DNA of 64,000 bases from Larix kaempferi (taxonomy: Eukaryota; Streptophyta; Pinopsida; Pinales; Pinaceae): NCBI GenBank assembly GCA_027924585.1, contig BSBM01000076.1, positions 4,292,501-4,356,500 on the forward strand. Direction: 5' to 3'. Below, one piece after another: positions 23,259 to 36,135 of this stretch. Numbering within the stretch: position 1 is the stretch's first letter; every line of letters starts with the position of its first letter. The position numbers and the translations under genes were made by a program. The notes beneath the pieces were generated by a model. It had not been told where the DNA came from. It was given only the letters and a program-made list of their open reading frames with translations, and ran no database searches.

Positions 23259-24218
23259 TCACAATAATTGACGCTATGCATCTCAATGTCCAAAGAAGAA
23301 GAAGGGGCAAGAGAAGAAGAAGACATCAACATATGTAGAGATGCAGATGGATGAGTTTGCAGAAATGTTTGAGAAGGAATTCTCACTAGTCTCCTATCTC
23401 ACCACCAGCACTGACACAAGGAGTGCTTGGTACTTCGATAGTGGTGCATCACATCACATGACATAAACAAGGGATATTTTTAGTAGTCTGATAGAGAAGG
23501 ACTAAGGGAACCATGTGTATCTTGGTGATGATGCCAAGTATGCATGAAGGGGGAGGGAACTATTTGGTTTTAGCTTGAGTCGGGAGGTTTGTTGGAGGCC
23601 CAAGAGGTGCTTTGGGTGCCAAATATGAAGATTAATTTGCTCTCATTTTTTAGTTTTGGAGGATAAGGGTTTTCCCATCATAATAAAGAAATTCCAAGTA
23701 CTCATGCATCCATAGAGATCTAGTCTAGAAACAACAATGAGTATTGGGGTTACAGAGGGCAAGCTATACAGGTTGAAGGGAAACATTGTAGATGGATCCA
23801 AGGATATCTTGGATGATGCATCAATGTTAGTGGCAGAGTAAAAGGAGTAGAAGGCTCCGAAGGGTAAGCAGAGTTCACATATTTCCAGTGTGCAGACTCA
23901 ACCTTCAAATGGGAAGGGAGAGTTATCCCCTTCTAGTTCTGTCAGAAAACCTACTTGGTACAAGATGATATCAACATATTCTTAGGAGCAAGTCGAGGCT
24001 CCTAAGAGAACAGTCAGGAGAGTAGGCCTCTAAATAATCATATGGTACTCATGTGCATCATCATTGATCATGAGCTTTCCAATTTTGAGGAAACATATGA
24101 TCAGTATATATGGAAAGATGTTATGGTGCAGGATGATGTACATGACATTGTACCGTGATAGAAGGAAGAACCAGTTCTAGGTAGCTCTTCCAGAAATGCC
24201 TTCCTTGCTAAGAAGGAG
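23259..24218 (+). pseudogene. Copia gag zinc knuckle and protease remnant, array unit 1 (3' part)
   Basis: Continuation of 14560-15340 after the nested element. It gives the second half of the zinc knuckle ('YASQCPKKKKGQ'), then 'WYFDSGASHHMT', the active-site region of the Copia aspartic protease (D-S-G-A), then the 'VLEDKGFPIIIKK' stretch. It then passes directly into the segment that normally precedes reverse transcriptase, so integrase and polymerase are missing. Many stops and shifts are present. It ends at the purine-rich 'aagaaggag' before LTR 2. Confidence 0.8.
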
Positions 24219-25203
24219 TATTGATGTTTTGTAGTTTGGATAGGTATTTCCTTGAAGTGGTGTCTTTCCCATGGGAATCATCACCATGACCTCTTAGGTA
24301 CTTACAGAATTTACTTTAATTAAATGACTTATTAAAGTGAATGCCCTTGTATATCTATTTGGGGTTAATTTGGAGAAAAAACTAATTTTGGGGGATTTAA
24401 TTATTTAAGTTAATCAATTGAATCTTATCCCTTGATCTCAAGTGAGTGATATCTAAGACCATCCATTGAATTTATCTTTTTGGTTCATCCCAAAAGTATA
24501 AAAGGGAGCTAAGGGGAGAGGAGAAATACATGAGAGAGAGACTCAAGCATTCAATGACAATTAGGAGAAGGACTTTATGATTTGCAATCTCTTGGGAAAG
24601 GTTGAATAAGGACTTTCATACAATAGGGAAAGAATAAGGATTTTCTGATTTCCAGGCCAAGGAGAAAAGAAGACACTAATCCGAGAGCAATAGGTAATCA
24701 TACTACTCAAGGTAGAGGCACAACTAGGCAAGAAAAAACAAGAAAAAAAGTTGCAGGTACAACTATATGGATTATGTATAGCATATGGATTCCATATATC
24801 CATATGGATAGACATACATAATGCATACATCTCTACGGACAAGGAGGTACAGGCAGTAGAAAAATATTTTTTCTACGTTTTTCATGAAAAGTAATGAGGC
24901 AGAATTTCAGTTGAAGTTGATCTTCTAAAGCGCATATTTTTCTAGGTTTACTGTGTAAATTTCAAGGACATTTTCCTAGTAATGGATCCCTTGTAAGCTT
25001 GGAATTTATTTAATGAAAATATGATTTTGAAGGGCATAAATTTGTATGTGTTATTGTGATATGTTTTCCTATTTTTCTTCTAGTGCAATTTTCTGTTAAT
25101 AGATCTTAGTAGTGTAATTTGATAAGTGGGATAAGAGTTAATTTTTAAGGAAATGAAACCACTAGAAATTAATTATATAGGCCTAAGATCAGAAAAATTA
25201 ACA
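24219..25203 (+). repeat. LTR 2 of tandem array
   Basis: 985 bp. The start 'tattgatgttttgtagtttg' has TG changed to TA. It ends 'aaaaattaaca'. It is shorter than its sisters mainly because part of the 'tgtacg/gtacatcc' rich segment is missing. Confidence 0.9.
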
Positions 25204-25324
25204 TGGTATTAGAGCTTACACTTTGAGAGGGATCATATCTGGATTCTATTATAGTAGATCTAGCAAATTTGAGTGATCAGCTAGTAGATCTAGCACATAT
25301 CTAGGGTTTACAATAGTAGATCAT

Positions 25325-26995
25325 GGTGGGTGCTTGAAGTACAAAGCACAAGTCAGTTATTTGTGGTAGATCCAGTTATGCCAGCAACTAATCTTAGGTT
25401 TGAAGACAAGTTAGTTGTGGCATCTGAATTCCTTGCATGGAAGGAAAGAGCCATCTTGTTCTTGAAGGAGCATGATGTTTGGGGGATTGTGGAGAAGGAA
25501 ATTACCAAACCAAAAGATCCAGTTGAATTGGAAACTTATGAGAAAAATTAGATCAAGGCCCAAGAGTGATCCTAGATGCTATGAAGGATCATATGATTGC
25601 TCATGTAGAAAAGAAGACAATGGCCCATGCAATGTACAAAGCTCTAGTGGACTAGTTCCAAAGTGACGACACGAATAGGAAGTTGATTTTGAGAAGTAAG
25701 CTCAGAGATGTTCAAATATTGAAGATGGATAGTGTTACCAATTAACTAGAGAGGATCACCCTTGTTCATGATCAACTTGCAGATGTCGAGGACATGGTTC
25801 TTGATGCAAAACTCATGAATGTGGCATCAAATGTCTTAACTAAGTCTTGGGATCCATTTTCCTAGGGTTGTATATCGGGAAAATGGTATAGATTAGCAGA
25901 GGCTTAAGGATGATTGCAACCAAGAAGACACTCAATAGGAGTCTAAAGCATACAATCAAGAATGTGAGGAGGAGGATAACCTGTCTCTTGTCACCAAGGC
26001 ATGAAAGAGAAAAGGACAAGGTTACAAGGGTAACAATGAGGAGCATCCTCGCAACCAGGGAAGAAAGACTTGAGTAAAATCAAGTGTTTTATTTTCCACA
26101 AAAATAGACACTATGCATATCAGTGTCCAAAGAAGAAGAAGGGGAAACATAATAAGAATCCAACAACATTAGTAGAGACACAGATGGATGTATTTGCAGC
26201 GAAGGTTCAGAAGGACTTCTGCCTCACCACCAACATTTAGAAACAGAGTGCTTGGTACTTGGATAGTGGTGCATCACATCACATGAATGAATCATGGGAT
26301 ATTTTTAGAAGCTTGATAGAGCAGGACTCAATGACCCATGTGGATCTTGACGATGATGACATGTATGTAGTGAAGGGGGGGGGGATATTCGGTTCCAGTT
26401 TGAGTCAGGAAGTTTGTTGGAGGCACAGGAGGTTGTTTGGGTTCCAAATCTCAAGAAGAATCTTCTTTCATTATCAATTTTGGGGGACAAGGATTTTTCC
26501 ATTGTAATTAATAATGGGGAAGTACTCATATATCTAGAGGGAGATAGACTAGACACAGTAGTAAGTATTGGGGTTAGAGAGGGTGAGTTGTACAAGGTTG
26601 AAGGGAAATCTTGTTGGTGTATCCAAGTATATCATGGATCAATGTCAGTGGCAGAGAAAAAGGAGTAGAAGGATTCGAAGGGTGAGTAGAGTTCACATAT
26701 TTCTAGTGGGGGGAGTCAACCTTCATATGGGAAGAGGGATTTATCCCCTTCTAGTTTTTCCAATAAGCCTACTTTGTACAAGAAGACATTGAAGGATGCT
26801 AATGAGAAAGTTGAGGCTCCTAGGAGCATTGGTTAGGAGAGTATCCCTCCGAAGAATCATATGGCAGTCATGTGCATCATCATTGATTATGAGCTTTCTA
26901 GTTTTTAGGAAGCAACAAATTAGCAGGTATGATATGATGATATTGTGTAGGATGATGTACAAGACATTGTACTAGGATCAAATGAAGAACCAGTT
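25325..26995 (+). pseudogene. Copia gag-protease remnant, array unit 2
   Basis: The best preserved of the three internal regions. Gag starts near 25325 ('LFVVDPVMPATN', 'FLAWKERAILFLKEHDVWGI') and is open for about 70 codons. A damaged zinc knuckle follows ('KCFIFHKNRHYAYQC', middle Cys lost). The protease region has 'WYLDSGASHHMNESW' at about 26250 and 'LLEAQEVVWVPNLKKNLL' at about 26415. It then goes straight to a linker whose 'SYEEAV'-like counterpart normally lies upstream of reverse transcriptase. No integrase or polymerase is present. Because units 1 and 3 have the same gap, the deletion predates the tandem amplification. Confidence 0.82.
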
Positions 26996-27037
26996 CTAGG
27001 TGGCTCTTCTAGAAATACCTTCCTCACTAAGAGGGAG

Positions 27038-28082
27038 TGTTGAATTTTTGTATCTTGGACAGGTATTTCCATGGGGTGGTGTCTTTCCCATGGGAATCGT
27101 CACCATGACATCTCAGGTACTTAATAAATTCACTTTAATTTAAGGACTTATTAAAGTGAATTCCCTTTTATAATTAATTGGGGTTAATTTGAAGAAAAGC
27201 CTAAGTTTTGGGGATTCAATGATTTAATTTAATCAAATGAATCTTATCCCTTGATCTCAAGTGAGTGAGATATAATCTCATCCATTTAATTTAGGTTTTT
27301 GGTTCATCCCAAAAGTATAAAAGGGATCTAAGGGGAGAAGAGAAAGACACAAGAGAGAGACTCAAGCATTGAGTGAGAATTAGGAGTAATTTCTGACTTT
27401 CAGTCTCTTGGGAAAGGGTGAAGAAAAAATTTCATCCAAGAGGGAAAGAAGAAGAAGGATTTTTTTATTTCTTGGCCAAGAAAAAAATAAGACAGCAATT
27501 CAGGAATAGTATGAATCCATTACAGTCAGAGCAGAGGCACAATTGGGCAATAAAAAGTAGGCATAAAAAGTTGTAGGTACAACTGTACGGATTCTGTACA
27601 GTCATGCAAAATAGGATGTGTGGATTCTATATAGCTATACAAACAGACACACTGAATCTGTACATCCATATGGACAATTATGCATAGGACTGTATGGTCT
27701 ATAAAACTGTATGGATAGGGTGGTATAAGCAGCAGAAAAATATTTCTTTTATAGGTTTTTCTTGAAGAGTTCCAAGGAAAATTTTTAGATGAAGTTGATC
27801 TTCTGAAGGGAATATTTTGGTAGGTTTGTTGTGTAAATTTTCAAGGCCATTTTCCCAGTAAGGGAGCCCTTCTAGGCTTGGAATTTATTTAATGAAAACT
27901 AATTTTGAAGGGTAGAAATTTTTATGTGTTATTGGGATCTGTTTTCCTATTTTTATTTTGTTATAATTTTATCTTCATAGATCTCCGTAGTGTAATTCAA
28001 TTAGTGGGCTAATAGTCCATTTTTTAGGAAAGGAAACCATTAAAAATTAATTATCTAGGCCTGAGATCAGAAAAAATTAACA
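27038..28082 (+). repeat. LTR 3 of tandem array
   Basis: 1045 bp. Begins 'tgttgaatttttgtatcttg' after the purine tract 'gagggag' and ends 'aaaaaattaaca' before a primer site. Confidence 0.9.
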
Positions 28083-28194
28083 TGGTATCATAGATTACAC
28101 TCTGAGAGGGATCAAATCTAATTCTATTGTATTAGATATGGAAAATTTGAGTGACCAATAGGAAGATCTAGTACAAATTTGGGGTTTACATCAA

Positions 28195-29870
28195 TAGAAG
28201 ATCTTGGAACAAGTCAGTTATTTGTGGAAGATCCAATTATGGTAGCAACCAGTCTTAGGTTTGAAGACATGTTAGATGGGGCATCTAACTTCCTTATTAG
28301 TTGGATATGTTGGTTTGTTATTGAAGGAGCATGATATTTGGGAGATTGTGGATAAGGAACTTACCAAACCAACATATCCAACTAATTTGGAAGCTTATGA
28401 TAAAAAGGAGATCAAGGCCCAAAGAGTGATCCTAGATGTTGTGAAGGATCATTTGATTCCTCATTTAGAAGAGAAGACAAAAATCCATGCAATGCATAAA
28501 TCTCTAGTGGACTTGTTCTAGAGTGAGAACATGAACATGAAGTTGATATTGAGAAGCAAGCTTAGAGATGTCTAGATGTTGAAGATGAATAACGTTACCA
28601 GTTACCTCATGAGGATCAATCAGATTCATGATCAACATGCAACTATTGGGTAGATGCAGAACTTGTGGATGTGGCATTGAATGGATTTCGTAAGTCTTGG
28701 GATCCATTTTTCAAAGGGGTTGTAGCTTGGGAAAATATTCTAGATTGGCAGAGTATTTGTGATGATTGCATCCAAGAAAAGACTCGGGAGGAGTCTAAAG
28801 AATGCAAGCAAGAACATGAGAAGGAGGAGAGCCTAACTCTTGTCACCAAGGCATGAAAGAGAAAAAGATAAGGTTCTAAGGGTAACAATGAGGGAGAATG
28901 ATCACAACCAAGGAAGAAAGAATTGAGTAAAATCAAGTGCTTTATTTACCACATGAATTGAAACTATGCATCTCAATGTCCAAAGAAGAATAGGGGGCAA
29001 GAGAAGAAGAAGACAACAACATCCATACAGAGTTTGCAACAAAATTTTAGAAGGAATTCTCACTGGTCTCTTGCCTCACCACCAGTACTAACAAAAGGAG
29101 TGCTTGGTACTTGGATAATGATGAATCGCATCACATGACTAAAGCACAAGATATTTTTAGCAGTATAACAAAGGAATCAGGGACCCATGTGGAGCTTGGT
29201 GATGATGCCAAGGATGAAGTGAAGGGGGAAGGAACTATTTGGTTCCACCTTCAGTTAGGAGGTTTGTTGGAGGCCCAAGAGGTGATTTGGGTTCCAAATA
29301 TGAAGAAGAATTTGACCTCATTATTAGTTTTGGAGGACAAGGGTTTTTCTATCACAATCAAGAAAGGGAAATTACTCATACATCCAAAGGGACCTATCCC
29401 AGACATAACAGTGAGTATTGGATTTATAGATGGAAATATATATAGGTTGAAGGGAAAGCTTGTAGGTGGATCCAAGGAGACCTTGAATCATGGATCAATG
29501 TCAATGGAAGAGAACAAGGAGCAGAAGGCTTTGAAGGGTGAGTAGAGTTCACAGATTTCCAATGTGGGGAGTCAACCTTCGGATGGGAAGAGGGATTTAG
29601 CCCCTTCTTTCCATGTCAGGAAACCTACTTGGTACGAGAAGACATTGAAGGATGCTTAGGAGCAAGTTGAGGCTCCTAGGAGCACAGTTCGGGAGAGCAT
29701 GCCTCTAAAGAATCAAATGGAACTCATGTGCATCATCATTGATGATGAACTTTCCAATTTTGATGAAGCAGTAGATCAACAGGTACAAGAGGATAATATG
29801 GTGCAAGATGATATACATGACATTGTACCAGGATCAAAAGAAGAACCAATTCCATGAGTCTCTTCCAGAA
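28195..29870 (+). pseudogene. Copia gag-protease remnant, array unit 3
   Basis: Gag pieces 'LKEHDIWEIVDKELTKPTYP' and 'GFRKSWDPFFKGVV', with knuckle remnant 'KCFIYHMN'. The protease region is damaged at the catalytic motif, reading 'WYLDNDESHHMT' in place of D-S-G-A. The frame then runs well for 29111-29545 ('LLEAQEVIWVPNMKKNL'). The tail near 29740 encodes 'IIDDELSNFDEAVDQQVQED', the linker normally before reverse transcriptase, and then ends at the purine tract. It has the same gag-protease-linker architecture as units 1 and 2. Confidence 0.8.
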
Positions 29871-29892
29871 TACCTTCCTCGCTAAGAGGGCG

Positions 29893-30959
29893 TGTTTATT
29901 TTTTCTAGCTTGGAAAGGTATTTCCATGGGGCGATGTCTTTCCAATGGGAATCATCACCATGACCTCTCAGGTACTTATGAAATTCACTTTAATTAAAGG
30001 ACTTATTAAAGTGAATTCCCTTTTATACTTAATTGGGGTTAATTTGGAAAAAAGCCTAAATTTTGGGGATTTAGTGATTTAAGTTAATCAAATGAATATT
30101 TTCCCTTGATCTCAAGTGAGTGAGATATATTATCATTCATTGAATTTAGGGTTTTGGTTCATCCCAAAAGTATAAAAGGGATCTAAGGGGAGAGGAGAAA
30201 GACATGAGAGAGAGAGACTCAAGCATTGAGTGAGAATTAGGAGAATGAATTTCTGATTTTCAGTCTCTTGGGAAAGGGTTAAGAAGGAATTTTCATCCAA
30301 GAGGGAAAGAAGAAGGAGTTTTTTTATTTCCAAGTCAAGGAGAAAAGAAGACAATAATCCGAGAGTAGTAGACATCCATACAAGTCAAGGAAAAGGTGTA
30401 GCTAGGCAAGAAAAAGAAGGCATAAAAGGTGGTAGGTACAACTTTATGGATTTTGTACAGCCATACAGAAAAAGGCTGTACCGATTCTGTATAACCATGC
30501 AGATACACGTACGGAATTCGTACATCCGTATGGACAAGTCCATACATGACCATATGGTATGGATCCGTACGTTCATTTCAGATAACCATGTGAATAGGAT
30601 GGTACAAGCAATAGAAAAATATTTTTCGGGGGGTTTTCGTGAAGATTTATAGGGCATAATTTCAAATGAAGTTGATCTTCTGAAGTTTAGATTTTTCTAG
30701 GTTTGTTGTGTAAATTTTCAGGCCCATTTTCCCAGTAAGGGAGCCCTTGCAAGCTTGGAATTTATTTTATGAAAAGTTGATATTGAAGGGAAGAAATGTC
30801 TATGTGTTATTATGATCCAATTCCCTATTTTGCTTCCATTGTAATTTTCTATTAATAAATCTCAGCAGTGTAATTTATCTAGTGGGATGAAAGTTAATTT
30901 TTTAGGAAAGGAAACTGTTAGAAATTAGTTATCTTGGCTTGAGATCAGAAAAATTAACA
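29893..30959 (+). repeat. LTR 4 of tandem array
   Basis: 1067 bp. Begins 'tgtttattttttctagcttg' and ends 'aaaaattaaca'. It is followed not by a primer site but by the target copy agcca and family A coding sequence, so it is the outer 3' end. Confidence 0.9.
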
Positions 30960-30964
30960 AGCCA

Positions 30965-32923
30965 AGATTGCTTGTAAATTTTCTTTCTCCATTTCCAATT
31001 CCTTGACTTTGGAGTTAGGGAATTGTTTTTTTGCAATAACAATGTCCAACTATGTTTTGTAGGTTTTTCTAGATGAAGCAACCCTCATGTACTTATCATA
31101 TACCACACTGGATGATTCTTTGACTAAATAAACATCATATCCATAAGGAATATCAGCTTTGTCCATGGATATTTATAGTGTTTTCAAGTCTTGTGGTTGC
31201 ATGTCTTTGTATTTCTTCTGAGTTACTAGATCAAGAGTAGTGAAAGCAAACTTTCCTTTATTAGATTCATATCAAGGAATTAGCCTTGGTTGTGCATCAA
31301 AATCCATTTCTTATTCTATCAATGGCCCTTGTTGAATATTGTCTCTTCTCCTCCACTCTTCTCTTAACATTTCCCAGGGGTCACAAGTGTGCTCAAGCTA
31401 TATCACATTAATCTAGGAGATCTATTGCCCTATATCCTGTGAAGATCCAACATTTGGAGCTCATGTTTCCTCAAAAGATGTAACATTTGAAAAGTCAACA
31501 ATATTAAACGAAATGGTAGGAGAATGAGTATGCGAAACAACCCTTTTTTGGATGTCATAAATCTTTGGAATTATTTACTCTTGTTCCTTAATTACTGACT
31601 GAATTTCTGCCATGTTTCTCCTTTCTACCTCCCATGCAGGAGAAGTTGTTCTTAATTTCTCCAGAGGGGGATCTTCTAATAGTGGTCTTTTACCTTCTCT
31701 TATTTTTCCAATCCCCCATTGGTCCTCACCTTCTATTCTTGGCTCAGCCTGCTCTACCTCTTCTAACATCTTATAAAGGGGCCCTAAGGTGTCTCCAACC
31801 TCCTGATGTTTTGTCTAGGTAATGAAATTCTCTCATGTCTCTGTTTCCTTCTCATGAAGGGGCCCTAAAGTGTCCCTAACCTCTCCATGAGGTTGTTTCT
31901 GGTTGTTGATATCCTCTCATGATTGATCTTGTTTTTCTTCTCTCGAACTTTCACCCTCTATAGATGTACCTTGGAAATAACGTGAAGGTACATATGTTTC
32001 TTGTGCATTCTGTTTGGAAGTGATTTGGGTTTTTTTGGTGCCTCCTTCCACTATGGGTTCCCATTGTTGTTAAATGTGTGTTGGGGGGGGGGGTAAATGT
32101 GGATTGAAAATATGCCTTTTCTTTCATGGGTATGCTCAAATCTGTCCCCAGACCCAATCCATTGTGCTTTTTCTCTACCCTTATAGTTTGTGTTATTCCC
32201 TGGCCTTCTTTTCCTAGGCCCTTTTCCTATGAGTATGCCATTTCCTACATGATGGTGAGTGCCTTGGGGTAGGGCATAGGTTCAAACTGCGGGTGTCCTG
32301 TTGGGGGTTCGTTGATACCCTATTCTACTTTTCCTATTAGTTCTTTTAAAGGTATAGTTTTCCCCATCCATTCCATATCTATCCTTTATGGTTCTTTTTC
32401 GTTATCTTCATGAGCGTCATCATAGAGGGTATCAAATGTTTTAATCTTCAGGGAGATTGGGGTAGGGGAAATCCTCTTTATGTAAATATTTTCTCATCTT
32501 CCAGCATGTTCCCCTTTTTTCTTCCCGAAACCGGCATGCTTAACTTCATTTTATATGCTTTGTAGAGGAGCTTTGAAATCCATGTCTTGTATAGTCATGA
32601 CATCCACATTCTGTCTACAGAAAGTTACATAGTACTCTAGGATCAGAGGTACTTCAGGCGTGGGCACTGTAAATGCTTGTTCAATGAACTTCTAGGGTTT
32701 TGGTTCCCCTTTCAATATGGCCTCTATTTCCCTATAAATTTCGTTGTTGGCTAACCTTTACACCTCAGGATGTGGCTCTTGATCCTGGGGGTTTTGTAGT
32801 TTTCTCCCCTTTTCTTCTCCAATCACAAAGTGAGGCTCATACACCCAATGGTTGTCCAAAGGTAGAGAAATCTCCTTGATGGTTTTTAGGGCCTCTTTAA
32901 TACCCCTCTTGAGGGTTTTTCCA
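30965..32923 (-). pseudogene. Family A pseudogene, middle segment
   Basis: Unrecognised protein, minus strand. From 32923 one frame is mostly open for several hundred bases: 'KRGIKEALKTIKEISLPLDN', then 'HWVYEPHFVIGEEKGRK', 'VPLILEYYVTFCRQNVDVM' and 'IDMEWMGKTIPLKELIGKVE'. A Pro/Gly-rich variable part follows (about 31950-32160). Near 31000-31400 come 'FAFTTLDLVTQKKYKDMQP', 'DIPYGYDVYLVKESSS' and 'LDIVIAKKQFPNSKVKELEM', leading into a coiled coil. Stops and a few shifts make it non-functional. It joins 36767-37816 upstream across the hAT element (one extra A must be allowed for) and 12240-13383 downstream across the LTR array (frame exact). A globular N-half and coiled-coil C-half would suit a capsid-like or scaffold protein, but that is speculation. 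Confidence 0.6.
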
Positions 32924-33290
32924 AATAGTTGAAAAAATCAACATCAACAAAAAATCAGGTTAAACATCTTTTTGGCAACATCGGCTAAAAAATCGGCAAA
33001 CCATGACAAACATTAAAAACGTAAAATATATTCATTTTTTCATAATTTTAGACATATAAAGAAACAAAAACATCAAATAAATACATTGGCATATAAATAT
33101 GGAGAAAGCATTGGTATATATCATGTAGTGCATGCCAAATAAAAAATGATACATCAAAGTTAATACTAAAAGTTTGAATCTTGATAGTGATATTTTTCCA
33201 ATAGTACTCAAAAGTGGACAACCAATGGTCCAATACAAAATCAAATCACCAGAAGTCACAAAACTAAAAGCTAACTATCTGTCTCGGATA

Positions 33291-35666
33291 TCAATGCCCT
33301 CTTACCCTTTTACGGGAAAAGATCATGGGTTGTTTGCTAGTCCTTCCCCTAGCAGTAGAAGGTCCTAGCCCTGCATTAGATGTCGAATGGTGAGTAGTGG
33401 GTGCAAATGTTGGACTAGATACATTGACTAGTATAGAAGGTGGTGCCGATGAAGGCACATCACCCTCCATGAAGTCCTCAAGCCACTCCTCCTCCTCCAA
33501 CCCGCGTTGCTGCTACTACTCCTCCTCTAACCATGCAAGTGCCTCCTCCATGATAGGCAGCGCAATATTCACTCTCCACTTGGAAAATACATCAATATTT
33601 TCCAAAGAAATGGCATCCACATCGGGTTGTTCATCTACAGTCGAAGCTTGTAATGGACATACACCAAGTCATTCAAGCATGGGAAATCCAACATATAAGA
33701 GGGTGATAAAAGAATTTAATGAGTATTGACTCTTGAGGCCTGAGGGAAACAATATGGTAGGGGATCTTAAATCAAAATTAATTTAATTGCTTTGTTTAAG
33801 TTCTTACTTGGTGCATTGCTTTGCATGTATTTTATCAAATACACTCCTATTACGCTCACATCCAGAAGAGCTACAAGTTTGGTTGAGGACTCATATGGAA
33901 AAAAAATGGTGCCCTTGCACTATATTTTGTCCACCAAAACCCTAAAAAAACAAGAAAGAAAGAGATTAAAATTTTGAGGTTCTAAACAATATCTAATTTG
34001 TAATCACTTACTTGGCATAAAATAGGTCCTTCCAAAGATAGAATCGGCATAGCCATATAGTCCAATATCCTCCCAATATATATCCATATCGTGAGTAATA
34101 CTCATGTGAGTCTCAACATCAGGTACCATCCTATTAAGACATGCGATAATCCCTTCAAACACCTCACCATTAAAATCAAATTTACACTTGTAGGAAAAGG
34201 TGGAGTTGAGGAAAAGTGTAGCTGCATTAATGGGTTGATGGAGCATCCCAGTCTACTAGGTATTAATAAAATCCCATAGCATCATGTGTATATTGTATCC
34301 ATGGGTATGCTTCCCCACATAATAATACCGAATAGTCTCTTTGTCCCTATCCATGGCCTCATACAAATAGACCATAGCAGGATTACCATCATCGACTAAT
34401 ATTAGAACCGTTACCAAAGGTTCACTAATTGAGAAAACTTCCTCCACTCTTTCCCAAAAGGATTCAATGTACACCAATATAGAAATGGATCTCCCATCCT
34501 CTCTCCTGCTATATGTGTAATCATGCCACTCATCACAAACAAACATTTGTTTCAACTCAAACTGAAATTGAAGCAAAGAATGAAGAGAAATGAAGTTGGT
34601 GTCAAACCGTGTGATTCCAAGACACATCAACTCCTTTTTTCGTGTGCATATCCTCGTGAGGATAAGAATAGAAGCATGGTCATATATAAATTTGGTGACA
34701 CTCCTAGCTTGATCAATGATCTCCTTGATGAAGGGAATTTTCCCCACATCCTCTAGCATCAAATCAATACAATGTGCAACGCATGGAATCCAAAATATTG
34801 AGGGGTACCTCTCCATAAGCAATCTACTAGCAGCCACATAATTGGTTGCATTATCTGTTATGTTTTGCACCACATTGTGCAAACTGATCTCCTAGAGGAC
34901 CACAAACATCAACTCACATAACAATGTTGCTTCTTTTACCGGTGTCGATGCATCAACGAATTTAATAAACATGGTACCTTTAGGGAAATGTAACAAGAAA
35001 TTGAGAAGGGCCCTACCCTTCGCATCTATCCAACCATCAGACATCACTATGCATCTGGAGGGCTCCCATGATTGTTTGAACTCCTCCAATATAGTGTTGA
35101 TGTCCTTCTTCTCTACTAGAATAATTAGCCCCCAAATCTCCTCATATGTAGGGAACTTGTACCCTAGGCCAATAATAGAAATGGCATCACACATCAGCTG
35201 AAAAAACTAATTTTTTTTTTGTGAGGATAAGAGGAAAGTCACTCCATAAAAGCATCCTTCCCATAATCATATTTGCTTCTTCCTTCTCCTTTTTTATTAT
35301 CCATCGACCTGATGGAAGGTTGTGCACCAATTTTGGTCCATGGAACAAATAAATATGAGCCATCCCTCGTGGTAAGTGAATCCATGGTTTTGGATCCCCT
35401 ACTAGTACCACTACCCTCAGTGGGATGATCATTACATGATATCTCCCTAAAGTCCTAGCCACTCCACCAACTATAAATTCGGCTCTATTTGTGGTTGACT
35501 CTTCCCTTTCTCTATCCTTCGAGTGAATTGCATCATGGGAAATTCTCATAATATCGGGGGTAACCGCTCTACAAATACCCACATAATGGCCTGAGAGTTT
35601 TTCCAAATGGTACTTCAACCTACTAATGCCTCCTGTCATATGTTTCCCACACAATTTACAATTCAA
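33291..35666 (-). pseudogene. hAT transposase with BED zinc finger, broken
   Basis: Cut-and-paste transposase. The N-terminal BED finger is at about 35550-35660 ('CKLCGKHMTGGISRLKYHL', with the later His). A DUF659-type segment at 34892-35194 contains 'SDGWIDAKGRALLNFLLHFP' and the following 'GTMFIKFVDAS'. The next frame (34256-34882) has 'DNATNYVAASRLLMERYP' and 'CVAHCIDLMLEDVGKIPF', typical of plant hAT enzymes. The C-terminal dimerisation region lies at about 33630-33930 ('LNQTCSSSGCERN', then 'CLNDLVYVHYKLRL'), with a possible 68-bp intron at 33740-33807. An acidic tail ends at 33291. Frame changes and stops between these blocks rule out activity. Confidence 0.85.
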
Positions 35667-35989
35667 TCATTTCCCATTTGTTCAATCTTTAGGGTTATCA
35701 TATTTCCAAAATGTGTCCAATGCCATTGGAAGATTTGCAATGGAAATTGATAGCCTTAAAAATCAAACCTGGGGCACCAAAAAACCAAAAAAATGACAAC
35801 AAACCTGAATATGAAAAAATGAACAACATGCTAGTTTAAAAAATCAGACCTCTAGATTAGATCAGCATAGATCCATCTTAAACCCGGATCTATAAAGCAC
35901 CGTGAGCTATCCAATTTATTGATGTGTATTTTTTTTATATATGTAAATTTGATCCCTCTTTTGTCTGATAGATCTAGGTTTAAGTTTTA

Positions 35990-36135
35990 ACTTTTTATTT
36001 TATAGACCTACATGGGTTTTTTTAATTGATTTTCATAATTTTTTATTTTATGAGCCGACATAGATTTTTTTAATTACTTTTCATAATTTTTTATTTTATA
36101 AGCCGACATGAATTTTTTTAATTACTTTTTATTTT
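35990..36135. repeat. 48-49-bp tandem repeat inside hAT
   Basis: Three copies of a unit containing 'ttaattacttttcataattt' and 'ttttattttataagccgaca'. It is followed at 36138-36175 by short 'gttac'/'taatg' repeats with partial dyad symmetry. Confidence 0.8.

Larger units (their letters stand above)
13389..30959 (+). mobile_element. Tandem LTR array (4 LTRs, 3 internal regions)
   Basis: The order is LTR-internal-LTR-internal-LTR-internal-LTR, with LTRs at 13389-14443, 24219-25203, 27038-28082 and 29893-30959. Only the outer ends carry a target duplication (agtca 13384-13388, agcca 30960-30964). Each inner LTR is bordered directly by a primer site on one side and a purine tract on the other. 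The three internal regions are nearly equal (about 1857 bp after removing a nested element, 1834 and 1810 bp). This fits one integration followed by amplification by unequal exchange between LTRs. All three encode gag plus a protease-region remnant only. Confidence 0.88.
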
